A stretch of DNA of 50,997 nt from Streptomyces sp. L-9-10 (GTDB taxonomy: Bacteria > Actinomycetota > Actinomycetes > Streptomycetales > Streptomycetaceae), in assembly GCF_004151105.1 (NCBI RefSeq), contig NZ_PHRF01000027.1, positions 1 through 50,997 on the forward strand, written 5' to 3'. Positions within the stretch are counted from its first letter, which is position 1. Every line of letters begins with the position of its first letter. Under the pieces are notes generated by a model. The model did not search any database and was not told the DNA's origin. It saw only the letters and a program-made list of their open reading frames with translations. Positions 10,701 to 22,500 of the stretch are shown one piece after another. The position numbers and the translations under genes are program-made.

Positions 10701-13466
10701 GGCGGCGCGCATGTCGCCGGCCGTGTCGAGGGTGACGGCGGGCCAGAAGCGCCGGCGCTGGAACGGGTAGGTGGGCAGGTCGACGCGGCGGGCGCCGGAG
10801 CCTTCGTAGAGGCCGGACCAGCGCACGGTGGCGCCCCGGACGTGGATCCGTGCGAGGGCGGTGACGGCGGCAAGTTCCTCCGGGCGGTCCTTGCGCAGCA
10901 GCGGCACCATCACCTCCCGCTCCGTGAGCGAGTCCTGGGCCATGGCGGAGAGCACGCCGTCGGGGCCCAGTTCGAGCAGGGTGGTGACGCCGCGTCCGGT
11001 GAGGGTGCGGACGCCGTCGGCGAACCGTACGGCCTCGCGTACGTGCCGTACCCAGTAGGCGGCGGAGCAGAGCTCCGCGACCTCGGCGATCCGGCCGGTC
11101 ACGTTCGACACGACGGGGATGGCGGGTTCCTCGTACGTCAGGCTCTCCGCGACGGCGCGGAATTCCGTCAGCATCGGTTCCATCAGCGGCGAGTGGAAGG
11201 CGTGCGAGACGCGCAGCCTGCTGGTCCTGCGGTCCCGCGCCTCGAAGTGTGCGGCGATGTCCTGTACGGCGCTCTCGTCACCGGCGACGACGACGGACGC
11301 GGGTCCGTTGACGGCGGCGATCGACACCCGCTCGGTGACTCCGGTGAGCAGCGGGGCGACCTCGTCCTCGGTGGCCCGTACGGCGGCCATGACGCCGCCG
11401 GCGGGCAGGGCCGCCATCAGCGAGGCGCGGGCGGCGACGAGGCGGCAGGCGTCCTCCAGCGAGAAGACGCCCGCCACATGCGCGGCCGCGATCTCACCGA
11501 TGGAGTGCCCGCCGACGAAGTCGGGGGTGACGCCGAGCGAGACGACGAGGCGGTAGAGCGCGACCTCGACGGCGAAGAGCGCGGGCTGCGTCCAGCGGGT
11601 CTCGTCGAGCGGGCCGGGGTCGGTTCCCCAGACGATGTCGCGCAGCGGACGGTCGAGGTGGGTGTCGAGTACGTCGGCGACGGCGTCGAACGCCTCGGCG
11701 AACACCGGGAATCGGGCGTGGAGTTCACGTCCCATGCCGAGGCGCTGGGAGCCCTGCCCGGAGAAGAGGACGGCGAGCGCGCCCTCGTCGGCGACGCCTT
11801 CCGCGATCACCGTAAGGGGTTCGGTGGTGCCGGCGGGGTCGGCGAGCAGCACGGACCGGTGCTCGAAGACCGAGCGCCCCGCGGCGAGGGAGTGGCCGAT
11901 GTCGGCGGGCCGGGTCCCGGGGACGCGTTCGATGAACGAGAGCAGCCGGGCGCGCTGGTCGGCCAGGGCGGCGGCGGTCCGGCCCGAGAGGGCCCAGGGG
12001 ATGACACCGGGCAGCGCGGAGTCCTCGATGGAGGCGTTCTCGGCGGGGACGTGCTCGGTGGAGGCGTTCTCGGCGGGGACGTGCTCGGCGGCCGGCGGGG
12101 CCTGTTCGAGGATCACATGCGCGTTGGTGCCGCTGACGCCGAAGGAGGAGACGGCGGCGCGCCGGGCGCGGCCCGTCTCGGGCCAGGCGAGCGGCCGGTC
12201 GAGCAGTTCGATGGAGCCGGTGGTCCAGTCCACGTCGTGGGAGGGCTCGCCCACGTGCAGGCTGCGGGGCATCAGTCCGTGCCGCATCGCCATGATCATC
12301 TTGATGACACCGGCGGCGCCGGAGGCCGCCTGGGTGTGCCCGATGTTCGACTTGACCGATCCCAGCCGCAGCGGGTGTTCGCGGTCCTGGCCGTAGGTGG
12401 CCAGCAGGGCCTGTGCCTCGATCGGGTCGCCGAGTGTCGTCCCCGTACCGTGCGCCTCGACGATGTCCACGTCGGCGGGTGCCAGCCGGGCGTTCTCCAG
12501 GGCGGCGCGGATGACGCGCCGCTGCGAGGGGCCGTGGGGCGCGGACAGGCCGTTGGACGCGCCGTCCTGGTTGATCGCGCTGCCGCGCAGGACGGCCAGG
12601 ACCGGGTGCCCGGCCCGCTGGGCGTCCGAGAGGCGTTCCAGTACGAGGACGGCGGCGCCCTCGCCCCAGCCGGTGCCGTCGGCGTCCTGGGAGAACGACT
12701 TGCAGCGGCCGTCGGCGGCCATGCCGCTCTGGGCGGTGAAGGAGACGAAGGGGCCGGGCGTCGCCATCACGGAGGCGCCGCCCGCGAGGGCCATGGAGCA
12801 CTCGCCGTTGCGCAGGGACTGCGCGGCCCAGTGCAGCGCCACCAGTGAGGAGGAGCAGGCGGTGTCGACGGTGACGGCGGGGCCCTCGGCGCCGAAGGTG
12901 TAGGAGAGCCGGCCGGAGATGACGCTCGCCGCGTGCCCGGTGGTCGAGTACAGCTCCGCGTCCTCGTCGGACGCCTTGATGACCGTGGCGTAGTCCTGCC
13001 CGGCCGTGCCGACGAACACGCCCGCCCGGCTGCCGCGCAGCGTGACCGGGTCGATCCCGGCGCGCTCCAGGGCCTCCCAGGCGACTTCCAGCAGCAGCCG
13101 CTGCTGGGGGTCCATGGCGACGGCCTCGCGCGGGGAGATCCCGAAGAACCCGGGGTCGAAATCCGCCATGTCGTAGAGGAACCCGCCCTCTTGGGCGAGG
13201 CTGCGGCCGGGGCCGTCCCCGGCGAGGCGCTCCAGGTCCCAGCCGCGGTCGGCGGGGAAACCGGCCATGACGTCGCGGCCTTCGGTGACCAGCTCCCACA
13301 GGTCCTCGGGAGACGTCACTCCGCCGGGGTAGCGGCAGCCGATCCCGACGACGGCGATGGGCTCCTCGGCAGCCGCCACCAGCCGCTGGTTCTGCTGACG
13401 GAGCCGCTCGATCTCCTTCAGGGAGGACCGCAGCGCCTCGACGTACTTGTTGGTGGACGTGCTCAT
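1..13466 (-). CDS. nysC: NysC/AmphC-like modular type I PKS, 3' end missing (modules 3, 4 and start of 5)
   Basis: This is a multimodular polyketide synthase that starts at ATG 13466 and stays open to the left window edge, about 4488 codons. A purine-rich GGAGAG lies just upstream of the start. Residues 1-33 form a charged coiled-coil N-terminal docking segment, and the first KS follows. Module 3 (residues about 34-1785) is KS-AT-DH-KR-ACP. Module 4 (about 1810-3880) is KS-AT-DH-ER-KR-ACP. Module 5 (about 3905 onward) shows a full KS and the beginning of an AT. KS cysteines are C204, C1982 and C4077. Both complete ATs have GHSIGE and HAFH, which mark malonyl-CoA specificity. The gene follows nysB across a 111-bp gap containing hairpins. 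NysC and AmphC build the polyene part of the ring in six modules, so three or so modules probably lie outside the window. Unlike those proteins, the ER here is in the second module rather than the third. Confidence 0.93.
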   Translation of the reverse strand, partial: MSTSTNKYVEALRSSLKEIERLRQQNQRLVAAAEEPIAVVGIGCRYPGGVTSPEDLWELVTEGRDVMAGFPADRGWDLERLAGDGPGRSLAQEGGFLYDMADFDPGFFGISPREAVAMDPQQRLLLEVAWEALERAGIDPVTLRGSRAGVFVGTAGQDYATVIKASDEDAELYSTTGHAASVISGRLSYTFGAEGPAVTVDTACSSSLVALHWAAQSLRNGECSMALAGGASVMATPGPFVSFTAQSGMAADGRCKSFSQDADGTGWGEGAAVLVLERLSDAQRAGHPVLAVLRGSAINQDGASNGLSAPHGPSQRRVIRAALENARLAPADVDIVEAHGTGTTLGDPIEAQALLATYGQDREHPLRLGSVKSNIGHTQAASGAAGVIKMIMAMRHGLMPRSLHVGEPSHDVDWTTGSIELLDRPLAWPETGRARRAAVSSFGVSGTNAHVILEQAPPAAEHVPAENASTEHVPAENASIEDSALPGVIPWALSGRTAAALADQRARLLSFIERVPGTRPADIGHSLAAGRSVFEHRSVLLADPAGTTEPLTVIAEGVADEGALAVLFSGQGSQRLGMGRELHARFPVFAEAFDAVADVLDTHLDRPLRDIVWGTDPGPLDETRWTQPALFAVEVALYRLVVSLGVTPDFVGGHSIGEIAAAHVAGVFSLEDACRLVAARASLMAALPAGGVMAAVRATEDEVAPLLTGVTERVSIAAVNGPASVVVAGDESAVQDIAAHFEARDRRTSRLRVSHAFHSPLMEPMLTEFRAVAESLTYEEPAIPVVSNVTGRIAEVAELCSAAYWVRHVREAVRFADGVRTLTGRGVTTLLELGPDGVLSAMAQDSLTEREVMVPLLRKDRPEELAAVTALARIHVRGATVRWSGLYEGSGARRVDLPTYPFQRRRFWPAVTLDTAGDMRAAGLGSAGHPLLGAAVELADGEGALFTSRLSTRSHPWLADHGVRGRALLPGTAFVELAIRAGDEVDCGRVEELALAAPLALPEHGAVQLQVRVGAADAAGRRPLGIYSRVEDGFDLPWSQHATGAVAPGTGAPDPGFDATVWPPAGAEPVDLDGCYERLAGLGFDYGPVFQGLRAAWRRGDEVYADVTLPEDAGTDASAFGLHPALLDAAQHAAAFTDLGAISRGGLPFAWEGVSLIASGATAVRARLSPAGDDTVSIAVYDAAGGPVLSVDSLVSRTVPTESLDGTGVVHRDSLFRVEWTAVKGPVPAGPGAVAVIGADPLGMADALRAAGTTVTAHQDLTALAATDGPVPGMVLIAASGAPDGRGAGKRDGEDAGVGEDAGVVAATHALGARVLGDVQRWLDEDRFADARLVFVTHGALTGHDLAAASVHGLVRTARTENPGRFGLLDLGRPSHAPDTGAAPLPPEAGPAVLPSALAVAADEPDLAVRDGELLAARLTRVPVPAPGERAAWDPEGTVLITGGTGGLGGVLARHLVAERGVRHLLLVSRRGPAADGAETLKAELTAQGAHVTIAGCDVTDRTALAELLAAVPAAHPLTAVVHTAGVVDDGVIGSLTPARLDSVLRPKADAAWNLHELTSGLDLAAFVLFSSVAATLGSPGQANYAAGNAFLDALATHRRAGGLPGLALAWGPWTQSVGMTRTLTDIDVERIARSGMPPLTVDQGVALFDAALATGMPAVAPVRLDLPVLRTQGEIPPLLRGLIRTPGRRTAAQVSETAGGLAQRLTGLNAAERRELLLDLVRGQVAQVLGHADAAEVEASRQFQDLGFDSLTAVELRNGLNTVTGLRLPATMVFDYPTPSALADHMRDELLGTGAEAPAAPVAAPPPVTDDPIAIVGMACRYPGGVTSPEDLWRLVTEDGDAISGFPTNRGWDLDGLYDPDPDHPGRTHVREGGFLHTAGEFDPDFFGMSPREAMATDSQQRLLLELSWEAVERAGIDPVSLRDSRTGVFAGVMYNDYGPLLTGEEYEAFRGNGSAPSVASGRVSYTLGLEGPAVTVDTACSSSLVGMHLAAQALRSGECSLALAGGVTVMSTPSTFVEFSRARGLAPDGRSKAFSESADGVAWSEGVGMLVLERLSDARRNGHQVLALLRGSAINQDGASNGLTAPNGPSQQRVIRQALASGGLAADDVDVVEAHGTGTTLGDPIEAQALLATYGRDRDPERPLLLGSVKSNIGHTQAAAGVAGVIKMVMAMRHGVLPRTLHVTEPSSHVDWSAGAVELLTEPVEWPEAGRARRAAVSSFGISGTNAHVILEQPPAVIRGTVLAGSGAPAEVPGVEPGVVPWVLSGRTPQALADQARRLLPLVGTGPGARPVDVGFSLVTGRSVFEHRAVVLAGDPADTERALTALAAGEPDAAAVAGVVTAGKRAFLFSGQGSQRLGMGRELYGRFPVFAEALDSVLAMLDAELGRSLREVMWGEDADLLNDTAFTQPALFAVEVALFRLVESWGVVPDFVAGHSIGEVAAAHVAGVFSLEDACALVVARARLMGALPSGGAMVAVRATEDEVLPLLFERQDQVSVAAVNGPSSVVISGTEDSVLEVAARLGEQGRKTSRLRVSHAFHSPLMDPMLDEFRAVAEGLSFEAPRIGVVSNLTGAPASAEELCSAGYWVRHVREAVRFADGVRTLGEQGVTAFLELGPDGVLSAMAQESVPDGAVTVPLLRKDRAGESAVLTALARLYVRGVPVDWSAVFAGTGASRVDVPTYPFQHQWIWPAGSQAGAAGDVRAAGLGSAGHPLLGAAVELAEGEGALFTARLSVQSHPWLADHAVMGRILLPGTALLELAFRAGDEVGCDRVEELTLAAPLVLPEGGAVQVQVRVGVADDADRRSLTVHSRLDGADERSWTQHAMGVLTVGGRTPADGFDATVWPPEGAEALEAAGCYERFAELGFAYGPVFRGLRAAWRRDGEIFAEVSLPESAEGDAAAFGLHPALLDSALHASLLAGDGEEGDGGLPFSWEGASLHATGASALRVRIAPAAGRDAVSIAAADLSGELVASVDSLLVRAVSREELSEDAALARDALFGLDWVPVPAASGTDVPEAVALVGPDALGLADGLADSGTRVETHADLASLAAGESPVPDVVLVAVSGDRNGDAGADRSGDPRGVAESAHALTTGVLALAQDWLAEERFAGSRLVFVTRGAMAAGDEEAGDVAAASVWGLVRSAQTENPGCFGLVDLGSTDDGATPLARSLTTDEPQVAIRDGAILAGRLARLASGTGLVPPAGVPWRLDSATQGSLDGLTLAPFPEVLEPLTGSGVRIDVRAAGVNFRDVLKALDMYPGDAGRMGREAAGVVTEVGPEVTGLRPGDPVTGLVSGGFGSLVVGDARLLTRLPDGWSWETAASMPLVFLTAYYALVELGGLRRGEKVLIHAGAGGVGMAAIQVARHLGAEVFATASEGKWDVLRSLGVAEDHLASSRTTDFEAAFAGVTGGRGVDVVLNSLAGEFVDASLRLTGPGGRFLEMGKTDIREADELPDGVDYQAFDLGWVEPDGIQRMLVAVMELFERGVLEPLPVRSWDVRRARDAFRFMSMARHVGKIVLTMPPVWNPEGTVLITGGTGGLGGVLARHLVAERGVRHLVLTSRRGLSAEGATELVAELTAQGAAVSVEACDVADRDALAGLLGAVPAEHPLTAVVHTAGVLDDGIIGSLTPERLARVLRPKIDAAWHLHELTRGLDLAAFVVFSSVSGVIGGAGQANYAAGNAFLDALAAHRQATGLPGVSLAWGAWNQGAGMTSGLGEADLRRAAEAGMPLLSVDQGVSLFDAALATGQAAVAPVRLDLAVLRTRGTVPPLLRGLVRTTGRRTAVAGPGAGTDAGLAERLGRLERAERHETLLTLVRGQAALVLGHASGDGVDPARAFRDLGFDSLTAVELRNRLNTATGLRLPATMVFDYPTVEALAEHLLDELVGPEADMDTETAAPALSRALLDDDPVVVVGMSCRFPGGIGSPEDLWRVVTEGAEVVSDFPTNRGWDVDALYNPDPEHMGTSYTRQGGFLHDAGEFDPGFFGMSPREAMATDSQQRLLLETSWEAIERAGIDPVSLRDSQTGVFAGVMYGGYNTALSGKEFEGFQGQGSALSVASGRVSYTFGLEGPAVTVDTACSSSLVAMHLAAQALRSGECSLALAGGVTVMSIPDTFVEFSRQRGLAPDGRSKPFSESADGVGWSEGIGMLLLERQSDARRNGHEILAVIRGSAVNQDGASNGLTAPNGPSQQRVIRQALASGGLSPAEVDAVEAHGTGTTLGDPIEAQALLATYGRDRDPERPLLLGSVKSNLGHTQAAAGAAGVIKMIMAMRHGMLPRTLNVTEPSSHVDWSAGAVELLTEPVEWPEGGSPRRAGVSSFGISGTNAHVILEQPATVLQGTVLAGSDVPDEVLGEVPGVEPGVEPGVVPWVLSGKTPEALRGQAGRLLSYIQARPELRPVDIGFSLATGRSVFDHRAVVSAGGRAETVRALAGLAVGEPDALAVSGSVVGGKTAVLFSGQGSQRLGMGRELYGRFPVFAEALDSVLAVLDA
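1826..8040 (-). other. PKS module 4 (KS-AT-DH-ER-KR-ACP), second module of the NysC-like protein
   Basis: The KS has C1982. The AT has S2438 (GHSIGE) and H2538 (HAFH), so malonyl-CoA is expected. The DH has H2745 in HxxxGxxxxP and D2912 in HPALLDS. An ER spans about residues 3200-3520. It has [15 protein letters not shown], and the NADPH-binding [13 protein letters not shown] begins at H3348. The KR has LDD and Y3675, and the ACP has S3843. The module is fully reducing on sequence grounds and should leave a saturated two-carbon unit. In nystatin and amphotericin the fully reducing module of this protein is the next one along, which makes the position here unusual. Confidence 0.87.
2833..2932. 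repeat. 100-bp perfect repeat at the ER-KR junction of nysC module 4
   Basis: These 100 bases are identical to 50607-50706 at the ER-KR junction of nysJ module 15. A second identical block of at least 98 bases (3126-3223 with 50900-50997) continues to the window edge. The intervening bases are also closely similar. Confidence 0.9.
8112..13367 (-). other. PKS module 3 (KS-AT-DH-KR-ACP), first module of the NysC-like protein
   Basis: KS active site C204 sits in VDTACSSSL. The AT has S655 in GHSIGE and H755 in HAFH, the malonyl signature. The DH has H961 in an intact HxxxGxxxxP motif, a YGPVFQGL motif and D1128 in HPALLDA. The KR has the nucleotide-binding [13 protein letters not shown], a VDD version of the LDD motif (B-type) and catalytic Y1585 in QANYAAGN. 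The ACP has S1751 in GFDSL. All domains look functional, so the module should leave one C=C bond, C32=C33 in nystatin numbering if the line is collinear. Confidence 0.88.
12031..12090 (-). repeat. 30-bp tandem repeat in KS-AT linker of module 3
   Basis: Two 30-bp units match at 29 of 30 positions and encode two copies of the decapeptide [11 protein letters not shown] in the linker between KS and AT. The repeat is in frame and adds ten residues per copy in a region with no catalytic role. Confidence 0.85.
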
Positions 13467-13525
13467 CGGACTCTCCAGATCTCTTTCGGTTCGCAGGGGC
13501 CGCACATGTCGCGCGTACCGCGCGA

Positions 13526-13571
13526 CCGGCGACGTCCGCCCGGCACGGCGGGGCGGGGCGGACGTCGCCGG
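13526..13571 (-). terminator. Hairpin between nysB and nysC
   Basis: A perfect 16-bp inverted repeat (13526-13541 with 13556-13571) has a 14-nt loop and starts seven bases after the nysB stop codon. A second perfect inverted repeat follows on the nysC side (GTCGCGCG, 3-nt spacer, CGCGCGAC; 13508-13526) and touches the first. No U-run follows, as is common in Streptomyces. The two genes run in the same direction, so this may be a partial terminator or an mRNA-stabilising structure rather than a full stop. Confidence 0.6.
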
Positions 13572-13577
13572 GAGGGG

Positions 13578-16500
13578 CTACATCTCGGTGGCGAGCCGCA
13601 ACAGGCTTTCGGCGTCCATGTCGTCGAGTGAGTCCTCGCCGTCGGCGGCCTGATCGGTCGCCTCGGCGGCGTCGGCGGTGGCGAGTTCGAGCACCATGTC
13701 CAGAAGTCCCGCTTTACGGAGTCGGCTGATGGGAACGGAGGCGAGGGCGTCGCGGATCTCCGCGTCGGGATCGTCGGCGCGGTTCTCGTGGGCGTGCCCG
13801 GGGGCGGTTCCGAAGAGCAGCGAGCCGATGTGCCGGGCGAGGGCGGCCGGGGTCGGGTGGTCGAAGACCAGGGCCGCGGGCAGCGGCAGGCCCAGGGCCG
13901 TCCGCAGCCGGTTGCGCAGTTCCACGGCGGTCACGGAGTCGAATCCGACGTCGCGGAAGGCGCGGGTGGCGGGGATGGCGTCGGCGGCGTCGTGGCCGAG
14001 CGTCGCGGACGCCTCCGCGCGTACCGCTTCGAGCAGCGCGCGGTCGCGTTCGGCCGTGGGCAGCGAGTCGAGCCGCTGCCTGAGCGGCGGGGCGGCCGGT
14101 GCGCCGTCGCCGGCCGGCGGTTCGCCGGAGGCCAGTGCCCGGCCCGCCTCCGGGATCCCGGAGAGCAGCGGGCTGGGCCGGGTCGCGGTGAAGCTGGGCG
14201 TGAACCGCTCCCAGTCCATCAGCGTCACGGTGAGCGCCGTGTCGTCGTCCTCCAGCATCCGTTGGAGCGCGGCGATGGCGAGCGTCGGTTCCATGGGCAT
14301 GACGCCCTGGCGGCGCAGCCGCTCGTGGACCTCGTCGACCGTGGCCATGCCGACCTCGGCCCAGGTGCCCCAGGCGACGGACGCGGCGGTCAGGCCCTCG
14401 GCCCTGCGGTGTTCCGCGAGGGCGTCGAGGAACGCGTTGGCCGCCGCGTAGCCGGGCTGGCCGCCGCTGCCCCAGGTCGCGGCGCCCGACGAGAACAGGA
14501 CGAAGGCGTCGAGGTCGAGGCCGCGGGTGAGGTCGTGCAGATGCAGGGCGGCGGTCAGCTTGGACCGCATCAGCGCGTCCAGCTGGTCCAGCGTCAGCGA
14601 CTCGACGGTGGCGTCGCCGTCCGCCACGCCCGCCGCGTGGAACACGGAGGCGAGCGGGAACTCGTCGGGGATCGCGGCCAGTACGCCGGCCAGCGCGTCG
14701 CGGTCGGCGGCGTCGCAGGCGGCGATGGTGACGCGGGCGCCCAGTTCCTCCAGTTCGGCGCGGAGCGCCGCCGCGCCGGGCGCGTCCTCGCCGCGGCGGC
14801 TGGTCAGCACCACGTGCTCGGCGCCGCGTTCGGTCATCCAGCGGGCGACCCGGCCGCCGATGCCGCCGGTGCCGCCGGTGATCAGTGCCGTACCCCGGCC
14901 CCGCCAGCGGCGCCGGGGGGTGTCGGCGGCGGGCGCCGCGTGGGTCATGCGGCGGCCGTGGACCCCGGATTGGCGGATGGCGATCTGGTCCTCGCCGTCC
15001 AGGCCGGCCAGGACGGCCGTCAGCCGGGCCGCGGCCCGCGCGTCCGGCGTCTCGGGGAGGTCGACGAGACCTCCCCAGCGGTCCGGGTGCTCCAGCGCGA
15101 CCACCCGGCCGAGACCCCACAGGGCGCCCTGTACGGGACGGGTGAGCGGGTCGTCCCGGCCCACCGATACGGCGCCCCGGGTGGCGCACCACAGCGGGGC
15201 GCGGAGTCCCGCGTCGCCCAGTGCCTGGACGAGGGTGAGCGTCAGGGCCAGCCCCACGGGCACGGAGACGTGGTCCCGGAGGCGCTGCTCGACGGGTGCC
15301 AGCAGGGACAGGACGCCGGTGAACTCCGTCCCGTCGGCGGTCAGTTCCGTGATCCGCTTGGCCCAGGCCGCGCGGTCGGCGCCGTCGGTGCCGTTCCCGG
15401 CCCCGTCCTCCGCCTCGAACAGGACCGTGTCCGGGCCGAGCGCGGCCAGCGTGGCGGAGATCCAGGCGTCGTCGGCGTGGCCGGCCGGGACCACCGCGAG
15501 CCAGCGGCCGGCTGTGGCGTTGGCGCCCGGCTCGTTCAGCCGGGTCCAGTCGACGCGGTAGCGCCAGGCGTTGACGGTGGAGCGCTCACGTGACATGGCG
15601 CGCCACGCCGACAGCGTGGGCAGGACGTCACCGAGCGAGGAGCGTGCGCCGTTGGCGCCGACGCCGAGTTCGTCGGCCAGCGACTCCAGGTCCTCGCTCT
15701 CGACGAGAGCCCAGAACGCCGTGTCCGCGTCCGTACCACCGCCAGAGATGCCACCACCGGCGCCTGTCCCGGCGACGGGCCGGGGCTCCGGCCAGTACCG
15801 GCGGCGCTGGAAGGCGTACGTGGGCAGTTCGACCGGGACGGCACCGCCGGCGGGGAACGCCGCGCGCCAGTCCACCGCCGTGCCATGTGTGTGCGCCTCG
15901 GCGAGGGAGGCCAGGAAGCGCCTGAGGCCGCCCTCGTCCCGGCGCAGGGTGCCGAGCACCACCGCGGAGTCGGCGACGGCCTCCGCCACGGTCTCCTGGG
16001 TCTCCTGGATGGGGGCGGCCAGCACCGGGTGCGGGCTCATCTCGATGAAGACGCGGTGCCCGTCGGCCAGCAGCGCCCGGGTCGCCTCCTCCATCCGTAC
16101 GGTCCTGCGCAGGTTCGTGTACCAGTACGCGCCGTCGAACGCGGCGTCCGTCAGCCGGGCACCGGTCACGGTCGAGTAGAACGGCACGCGCGGGGCCTCG
16201 GAGCGGACCGGTGCGAGTACGCGGGTGAGTTCGTCGCGTACGGCCTCGACGTGCGCGCCGTGCGAGGCGTAGTCCACGGACACCTTGCGGGCGCGTACGC
16301 CCTCTTGTTCGCAGGCGGCGAGCAGTTCGTCCAGTGGACCGGCGTCGCCGGAGACGATGACCGAGGAGGGGCCGTTGACGGCCGCGACCGAGAGCTGTTC
16401 GCCCCACGGTTCCAGCAGCGCGGTCACCCGCTCGACGGGCGCGGCCACCGACATCATGCCGCCGAGGCCGGAGAGCCGGGGCAGTGCCCGGCTGCGCAGG

Positions 16501-19500
16501 GCCACGACGGCGGCGGCGTCCTCCAGGGTCAGCGCGCCCGCCACGTGGGCGGCGGCGATCTCGCCCTGTGAGTGGCCGACGACCGCCGAGGGCTCCACTC
16601 CGTACGAGCGCCACAGCGCGGTGAGCGCCACCATCATCGAGAACAGCGCGGGCTGGACGACATCCACGCGTTCGAGCAGCGCGGGGTCCCCCTCTCCCGC
16701 CAGTACGTCGTGCAGCGACCAGTCGATGTACGGGGCGAGCGCGCCGGCGCAGGCGTCCACGGTCTCCCGGAACACCGCGGAGCGCGCGAGCAGTTCGCGG
16801 CCCATGCCCCACCACTGGGAGCCCTGGCCGGGGAAGACGAACACGGGACCTGTCGGGGCCTCGGCGACGGTGCCGTGGACGACGCCCGCCGCGCCGCGCC
16901 CGGTGGCCAGCGCTTCGAGGGCGCGCAGGAAGTCGCCGCGGGTCCTGCCGAGCAGCACCGCGCGGTGGGTGAAGGCGGAGCGGGTGGTCGCCAGGGACCA
17001 GCCCACGCGGGTGGGTGAGAGGCCGGGGTCGGCGTCGGCGAGGGCGAGCAGCCGGGCCGCCTGGTCGCGCAGCGCCGCCTCGGACTTGGCCGAGACCAGC
17101 CAGGGCACGACGCGCTCGTCCTCGGGCTCGCCGTCCGCAGGCGTTTCCCCGTCGGCCGCCGCGGCCTCGGCCGCCGGCGCCTGCTCCAGGATCAGATGGG
17201 CGTTGGTGCCGCTGATCCCGAAGGACGACACGCCCGCGCGGCGCGGCCGGCCGGCGTCCGGCCACACGGTCTGCCCGGTCAGCAGTTCCACCGCGCCGGA
17301 GGACCAGTCGACGTGCGACGACGGGATGTCGGCGTGCAGCGTTCCGGGGAGGACGCCCGCGCGCATGGCCATCACCATCTTGATGACGCCCGCGACTCCG
17401 GCGGCGGCCTGCGTGTGACCGATGTTCGACTTGAGCGAGCCGAGCCACAGCGGACGCTCCGGCTCACGGTCCTGGCCGTACGTGGCCAGCAGCGCCTGCG
17501 CCTCGATCGGATCACCGAGCTTCGTCCCCGTGCCGTGCGCCTCCACCGCGTCGACCTCGGCGCCGGTCAGTCCCGCGTTGGCGAGGGCCTGGCGGATGAC
17601 GCGCTGCTGGGAGGGGCCGTTGGGGGCGGTGAGCCCGTTGGACGCGCCGTCCTGGTTGATCGCCGAGCCGCGTACGACCGCGAGGACGCGGTGGCCGTTG
17701 CGCCGGGCGTCCGACAGCCGCTCCAGCAGGACGACACCGACGCCCTCCGCCAGGGTCATGCCGTCGGCGGCCTCGGAGAACGGCTTGCAGCGGCCGTCGA
17801 GCGCGAGCGCCCGCTGCCGGCTGAAGCCCACGAAGGCGTGCGGGGTGGCCATGACGGCCGCGCCGCCCGCCAGCGCGAGGGAACTCTCGCCGCCGCGCAG
17901 CGACTGGCAGGCCAGATGGATCGCGACCAGCGAGGACGAGCAGGCGGTGTCGACGGTGACGGCCGGGCCCTCGAACCCGTACAGGTAGGACATCCGGCCG
18001 GACAGCACACTGGCCGCCGTGCCGGTGACCATGTGCACTTCGGAGCCTTCGGTGCCGTTCTGCACGCTGGTCGAGTAGTCCTGGTAGCTGGCGCCGATGA
18101 AGGTGCCGGCGGCGCTGCCGCGCAGCGAGTCCAGGTCGATCCCGGCGCGCTCGAAGGCTTCCCAGGAGGTCTCCAGCAGCAGGCGCTGCTGGGGGTCCAT
18201 GGACACGGCCTCGCGCGGTGAGATGCCGAAGAAGCCGGGGTCGAACTCCGCGGCCTCGTGCAGGAACCCGCCCCGGGTGGAGTAGGTCCTGCCCTGCCGG
18301 TCGGGGTCGGGGTCGTAGAGCCCCTGGGCGTCCCAGCCGCGGTCGGCGGGGAACTCGGAGATCACGTCCGCGCCGTCCAGGGCGAGCCGGATCAGCTCCT
18401 CGGGCGAGCCCGCGCCGCCGGGGTAGCGGCAGCTCATGCCGATGATGGCGATCGGGTCGTCGTCCGTATCGGCCCCGGCGGGCGTGGTGCGCGCCGCCAC
18501 GGCCGTCTCCTGGCCGCCGCCCAGGGCGGCGGACTTCAGGTAGCCCGCCAGTGCGACGGCGTTCGGGTAGTCGAAGACCATGGTCGACGGCAGGGTCAGC
18601 CCGGTGGCCGCGACGACGCGGTTGCGCAGGTCCACGGCGGTGACGGAGTCGAAGCCGATGTCACGGAAGGCGCGCCGCTCGGGGAAGGACTCGGCGGAGG
18701 CGTGGCCGAGGACGGCGGCGGCTTCCGTACGGACCAGGGTGAGCAGCAGCCGCTCCTGCTCGGGGCCCGGCAGATCGTGCAGCCGCGCCGCGAGATCGCT
18801 CGTCTCCGGCCGTCCGCCGGTCTGTTCGGCGGCGCGGGTGAGCTGACGGGCGACCTCGGGCACCTCGTCGAACAGGCGGGTGGGCCGGCCCGCGGTGAAG
18901 ACCGGGTAGTACGTGTCCCAGTCGATGTCCGTGAGCCCGATGACGGTCTCGTCGTCGTCCAGGACCGTGCCGAGCCCGTCCAGCGCCAGCCGCGGGTCGA
19001 GGTATGCGAGACCGCTGCGGCGGATGTGGTGCGGGTCGGCCAGCTCGCGTTCGATGTCGTCGGGCCACTTGCCCCAGTGCACCGAGGTGGTGCGCAGGCC
19101 GCGGGCGCGGCGGCTGACGGCGAGCGCGGAGAGGTAGGCGTTGCCCGCGACATAGGCCGCGTGGTGGCCGCTGCCCCACATGCCGGCGGTGGACGAGTAG
19201 AGGATGAAGTCGTCGAGTTCGTCGTCGTCGAGCAGTTCGTCCAGGTGCTGGGCACCGGTGACCTTGGCGTGCACGACGTCCGAGAAGGACTCCATCGTGG
19301 TCTCGGCCAGGGTGTACAGCTCGATGACGGCGGCGGTGTGGATGACCGTGCGTACGGTACGGCCCCGCGCCTTGAGGTCCGCGAGGAGCGCGGCGACGGC
19401 GTCGCGGTCGGTCACATCACAGGCGACGGCGGCGGCTTCGGTACCCGACGCGGCCAGTTCCGCGACCAGTTCGGCGGCGCCCGGGGCGTCCGTGCCCCGG

Positions 19501-22500
19501 CGGCTGGCGAGCACCACATGGTCCGCGCCCCGGTCGGCGAGCCAGCGGGCGAGGCCGGGGGCGAGGGTGCCCGAGCCGCCGGTGACCAGTGTCGTGCCGC
19601 GTGGTGTCCAGGTACGAGAGGGGCCCTGTCCGCCGGCTCCGGCGCGGACGATACGGCGGGTGAAGACACCGGAGGGGCGGACGGCGAGCTGGTCCTCGTC
19701 GCCCAGCGCGCCCGCGAGGGCGGAGACCACGTGTCCGGCGGTGCGCCGGTCCAGGGCCGGCGGCAGGTCGATGACGCCGCCCCACCGCCGGGGGTGTTCC
19801 AGCGCGGCGGTCCAGCCGACTCCGGCGACCTGGGCCTGTACGGGGTGCGTGAGCGCGTCGGAGCGGCCGGTGGAGACCGCGCCCCGGGTGAGGAACCACA
19901 GCGGCGCCTCGATTCCGGCGTCGCCCAGGGCCTGGACGAGCGAGACGGTCAGCGCGAGGCCGAGGGTGAGACCGGGGTGGCGCGCGCCGCGCTCCTCGGC
20001 GGCGGCGAGCGTCGAGACGATCCCGGTGAACTGGCTGATTCCGGCGGGCCGGCCGATACCGGACAGCCGTTCGGCGAGCACGGCGCGGTCCGTGTACGGA
20101 TCGTCCAGGACCAGCCGGGTCACCTCGGCTCCGGCGCCCTCCAGCAGGCCGGCGGTCTCGCTGTCGTCGGTGCCCGCGGCGGAGACGACGAGCCATGCAC
20201 CGGTCAGCGAGCGCGCCGGGACGGTGCCCACCGGCGACCAGGTCACGCGGTAGCGCCAGGAGTCGACGGTGGAGCGGTCGTTGCGGGACCTGCGCCAGGA
20301 GGAGAGCGCGGGCAGTACGGCGGCCACGGAGTTCTCGTCCGTACGCAGTGCCGTGGTGAGCGCGGACACGTCTTCCCGCTCCACGGCCGCCCAAAACTCG
20401 GCGTCCAGCGGGTCGATGGCGTCGACCCGGTCGAGGACGGCGGGGATGTTCCAGAACCGCTCGTGCTGGAAGGCGTAGGTGGGCAGATCGATCCGGCGGA
20501 CGTCCGTACCGGCGAAGAGTCCGGCCCAGTCGACCTCGACGCCGCGTACGAACACCTCGGCGGCGGAGACCAGGAAGCGCGCGAGGCCGCCCCGGTCGCG
20601 GCGCAGCGTGCCGGTGGCGACGGCCGGTTCGCCGTACGCCTCGGTCATGTCCTGTACCGACATGGTCAGTACGGGATGCGAGCTGACCTCGATGAACACA
20701 CGGTGTTCGTCGGCCAGCAGATCACCGACCGCTTCGGCGAACCGCACGCGCTGGCGCAGATTGCGGAACCAGTACCCCGCGTCCATCCGCTCGGTGTCCA
20801 GCCAGTCGCCGGTCACCGTGGAGAAGAACGGGACGTCGGAGGCGCGGGGGCGCACCGGCGCCAGGACGTCGAGGAGTTCGTCACGCAGGTCCTCGACCCG
20901 CGCGGAGTGCGAGGCGTAGTCCACCGCGACCCGGCGGACCCGTACGTCCTCGGCGGTCAGTTCGGCCGACAGCTCGTCCAGCGCGTCCGGTTCGCCGGAG
21001 ACGACGACCGAGCGCGGCCCGTTGACGGCGGCCACCGACACCCGGCCGGGCCAGGCCTCCAGCCTGCTGTCCACCTCGTCGGCGGGCAGCGGGACGGACA
21101 TCATCCCGCCGTGGCCGGCCAGGGTGCGGCCGATCGCCTGGCTGCGCAGCGCGACCACCCGCGCGCCGTCCTCCAGCGAGAGCGCTCCGGCGACGACGGC
21201 CGCCGCGATCTCGCCCTGCGAGTGGCCCACGACCGCCGCGGGCTCCACGCCGTGCGAACGCCAGAGGGCGGCGAGGGAGACCATCACGGCGAAGGACGCG
21301 GGCTGCACCACATCGACCCGCTCCAGCGACGGGGCGTCCGGCGCCCCGCGCAGCACATCCTCCAGTGACCAGTCCACGAACTCGCCCAGCGCGGTCGCGC
21401 ATTCGGCGATCCGCCGGGCGAAGACCGGTGACTCCGCGAGGAGTCCGGCGCCCATCCCGGCCCACTGCGAGCCCTGTCCCGGGAAGACGAACACCGTCCT
21501 GCCCTCGACGTCGGCCAGGCCCGAGACGAGATCCGGCCAGGACTGGCCGGTGCCCAGTGCCCGTGCTCCGTCGAGGAGTCCGGCACGGTCCGCGCCGACC
21601 ACGACCGCGCGGTTCTCGAACACCGAGCGCGACGAGAGGAGGGAGTGGCCGACATCGGCGGGCCGCGCCGACGGGTCGTTCTCCAGCCGGGCCACGAGCG
21701 CGCTCGCCTGGTCGCGTACGGCGGCCTCACCGCGGCCGGACACGACCCAGGGCACGGCGGGGCCCGCGAAGGGTGCCGGGGCGTCTTCCCCGTCTCCCGC
21801 CGCCTCCGCCTCCGCCGGGACCGGGGCCTGCTCCAGCAGTGCGTGGGCGTTGGTGCCGCTGATACCGAACGACGACACCGCGCACCGGCGCGGCCGTCCG
21901 GTCTCCGGCCACTGGACGGCCTCCGTGAGCAGCCGTACCGCGCCGGAGGACCAGTCGACGTGCGACGAGGGGTTCTCCGCGTGCAGTGTTCTGGGCAGCA
22001 CGCCGTTGCGCAGCGCCATCACCATCTTGATGACGCCCGCGACTCCGGCGGCGGCCTGCGTGTGACCGATGTTCGACTTGAGCGAGCCGAGCCACAGCGG
22101 ACGCTCCGGCTCACGGTCCTGGCCGTACGTGGCCAGCAGCGCCTGCGCCTCGATCGGATCACCGAGCCTCGTACCCGTACCGTGCGCCTCCACCGCGTCC
22201 ACGTCGGACGGGGAGAGTCCGGCCGCCGCCAGGACCTGACGGACCACCCGTTCCTGGGAAGGGCCGTTGGGCGCGGTGAGCCCGTTGGACGCGCCGTCCT
22301 GATTGACCGCGGAGCCGCGCAGCACGGCGAGGACCTGGTGCCCGTTGCGGCGGGCGTCCGAGAGGCGTTCCGCGACGAGGACGCCGACGCCCTCGCCCCA
22401 GCCCGTGCCGTCCGCGTCGTCGGAGAACGCCTTGCACCGTCCGTCGGGGGCCAGTCCGCCCTGCTTGCTGAACTCCACGAAGACGGAGGGCTCGGTGAGT

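Noticed and set aside
1..13466. Possibility that the left PKS region is several broken genes
   Set aside because: Translation of the minus strand from 13466 gives uninterrupted KS-AT-DH-KR-ACP-KS-AT-DH-ER-KR-ACP-KS sequence to base 1. No frameshift or stop was found, so it is one gene cut by the window.
13508..13526. Palindrome GTCGCGCG-TAC-CGCGCGAC as a regulator operator
   Set aside because: GC-rich palindromes are frequent in such DNA. It abuts the larger hairpin and there is no matching copy in the other promoter region, so I treat it only as part of the intergenic secondary structure.
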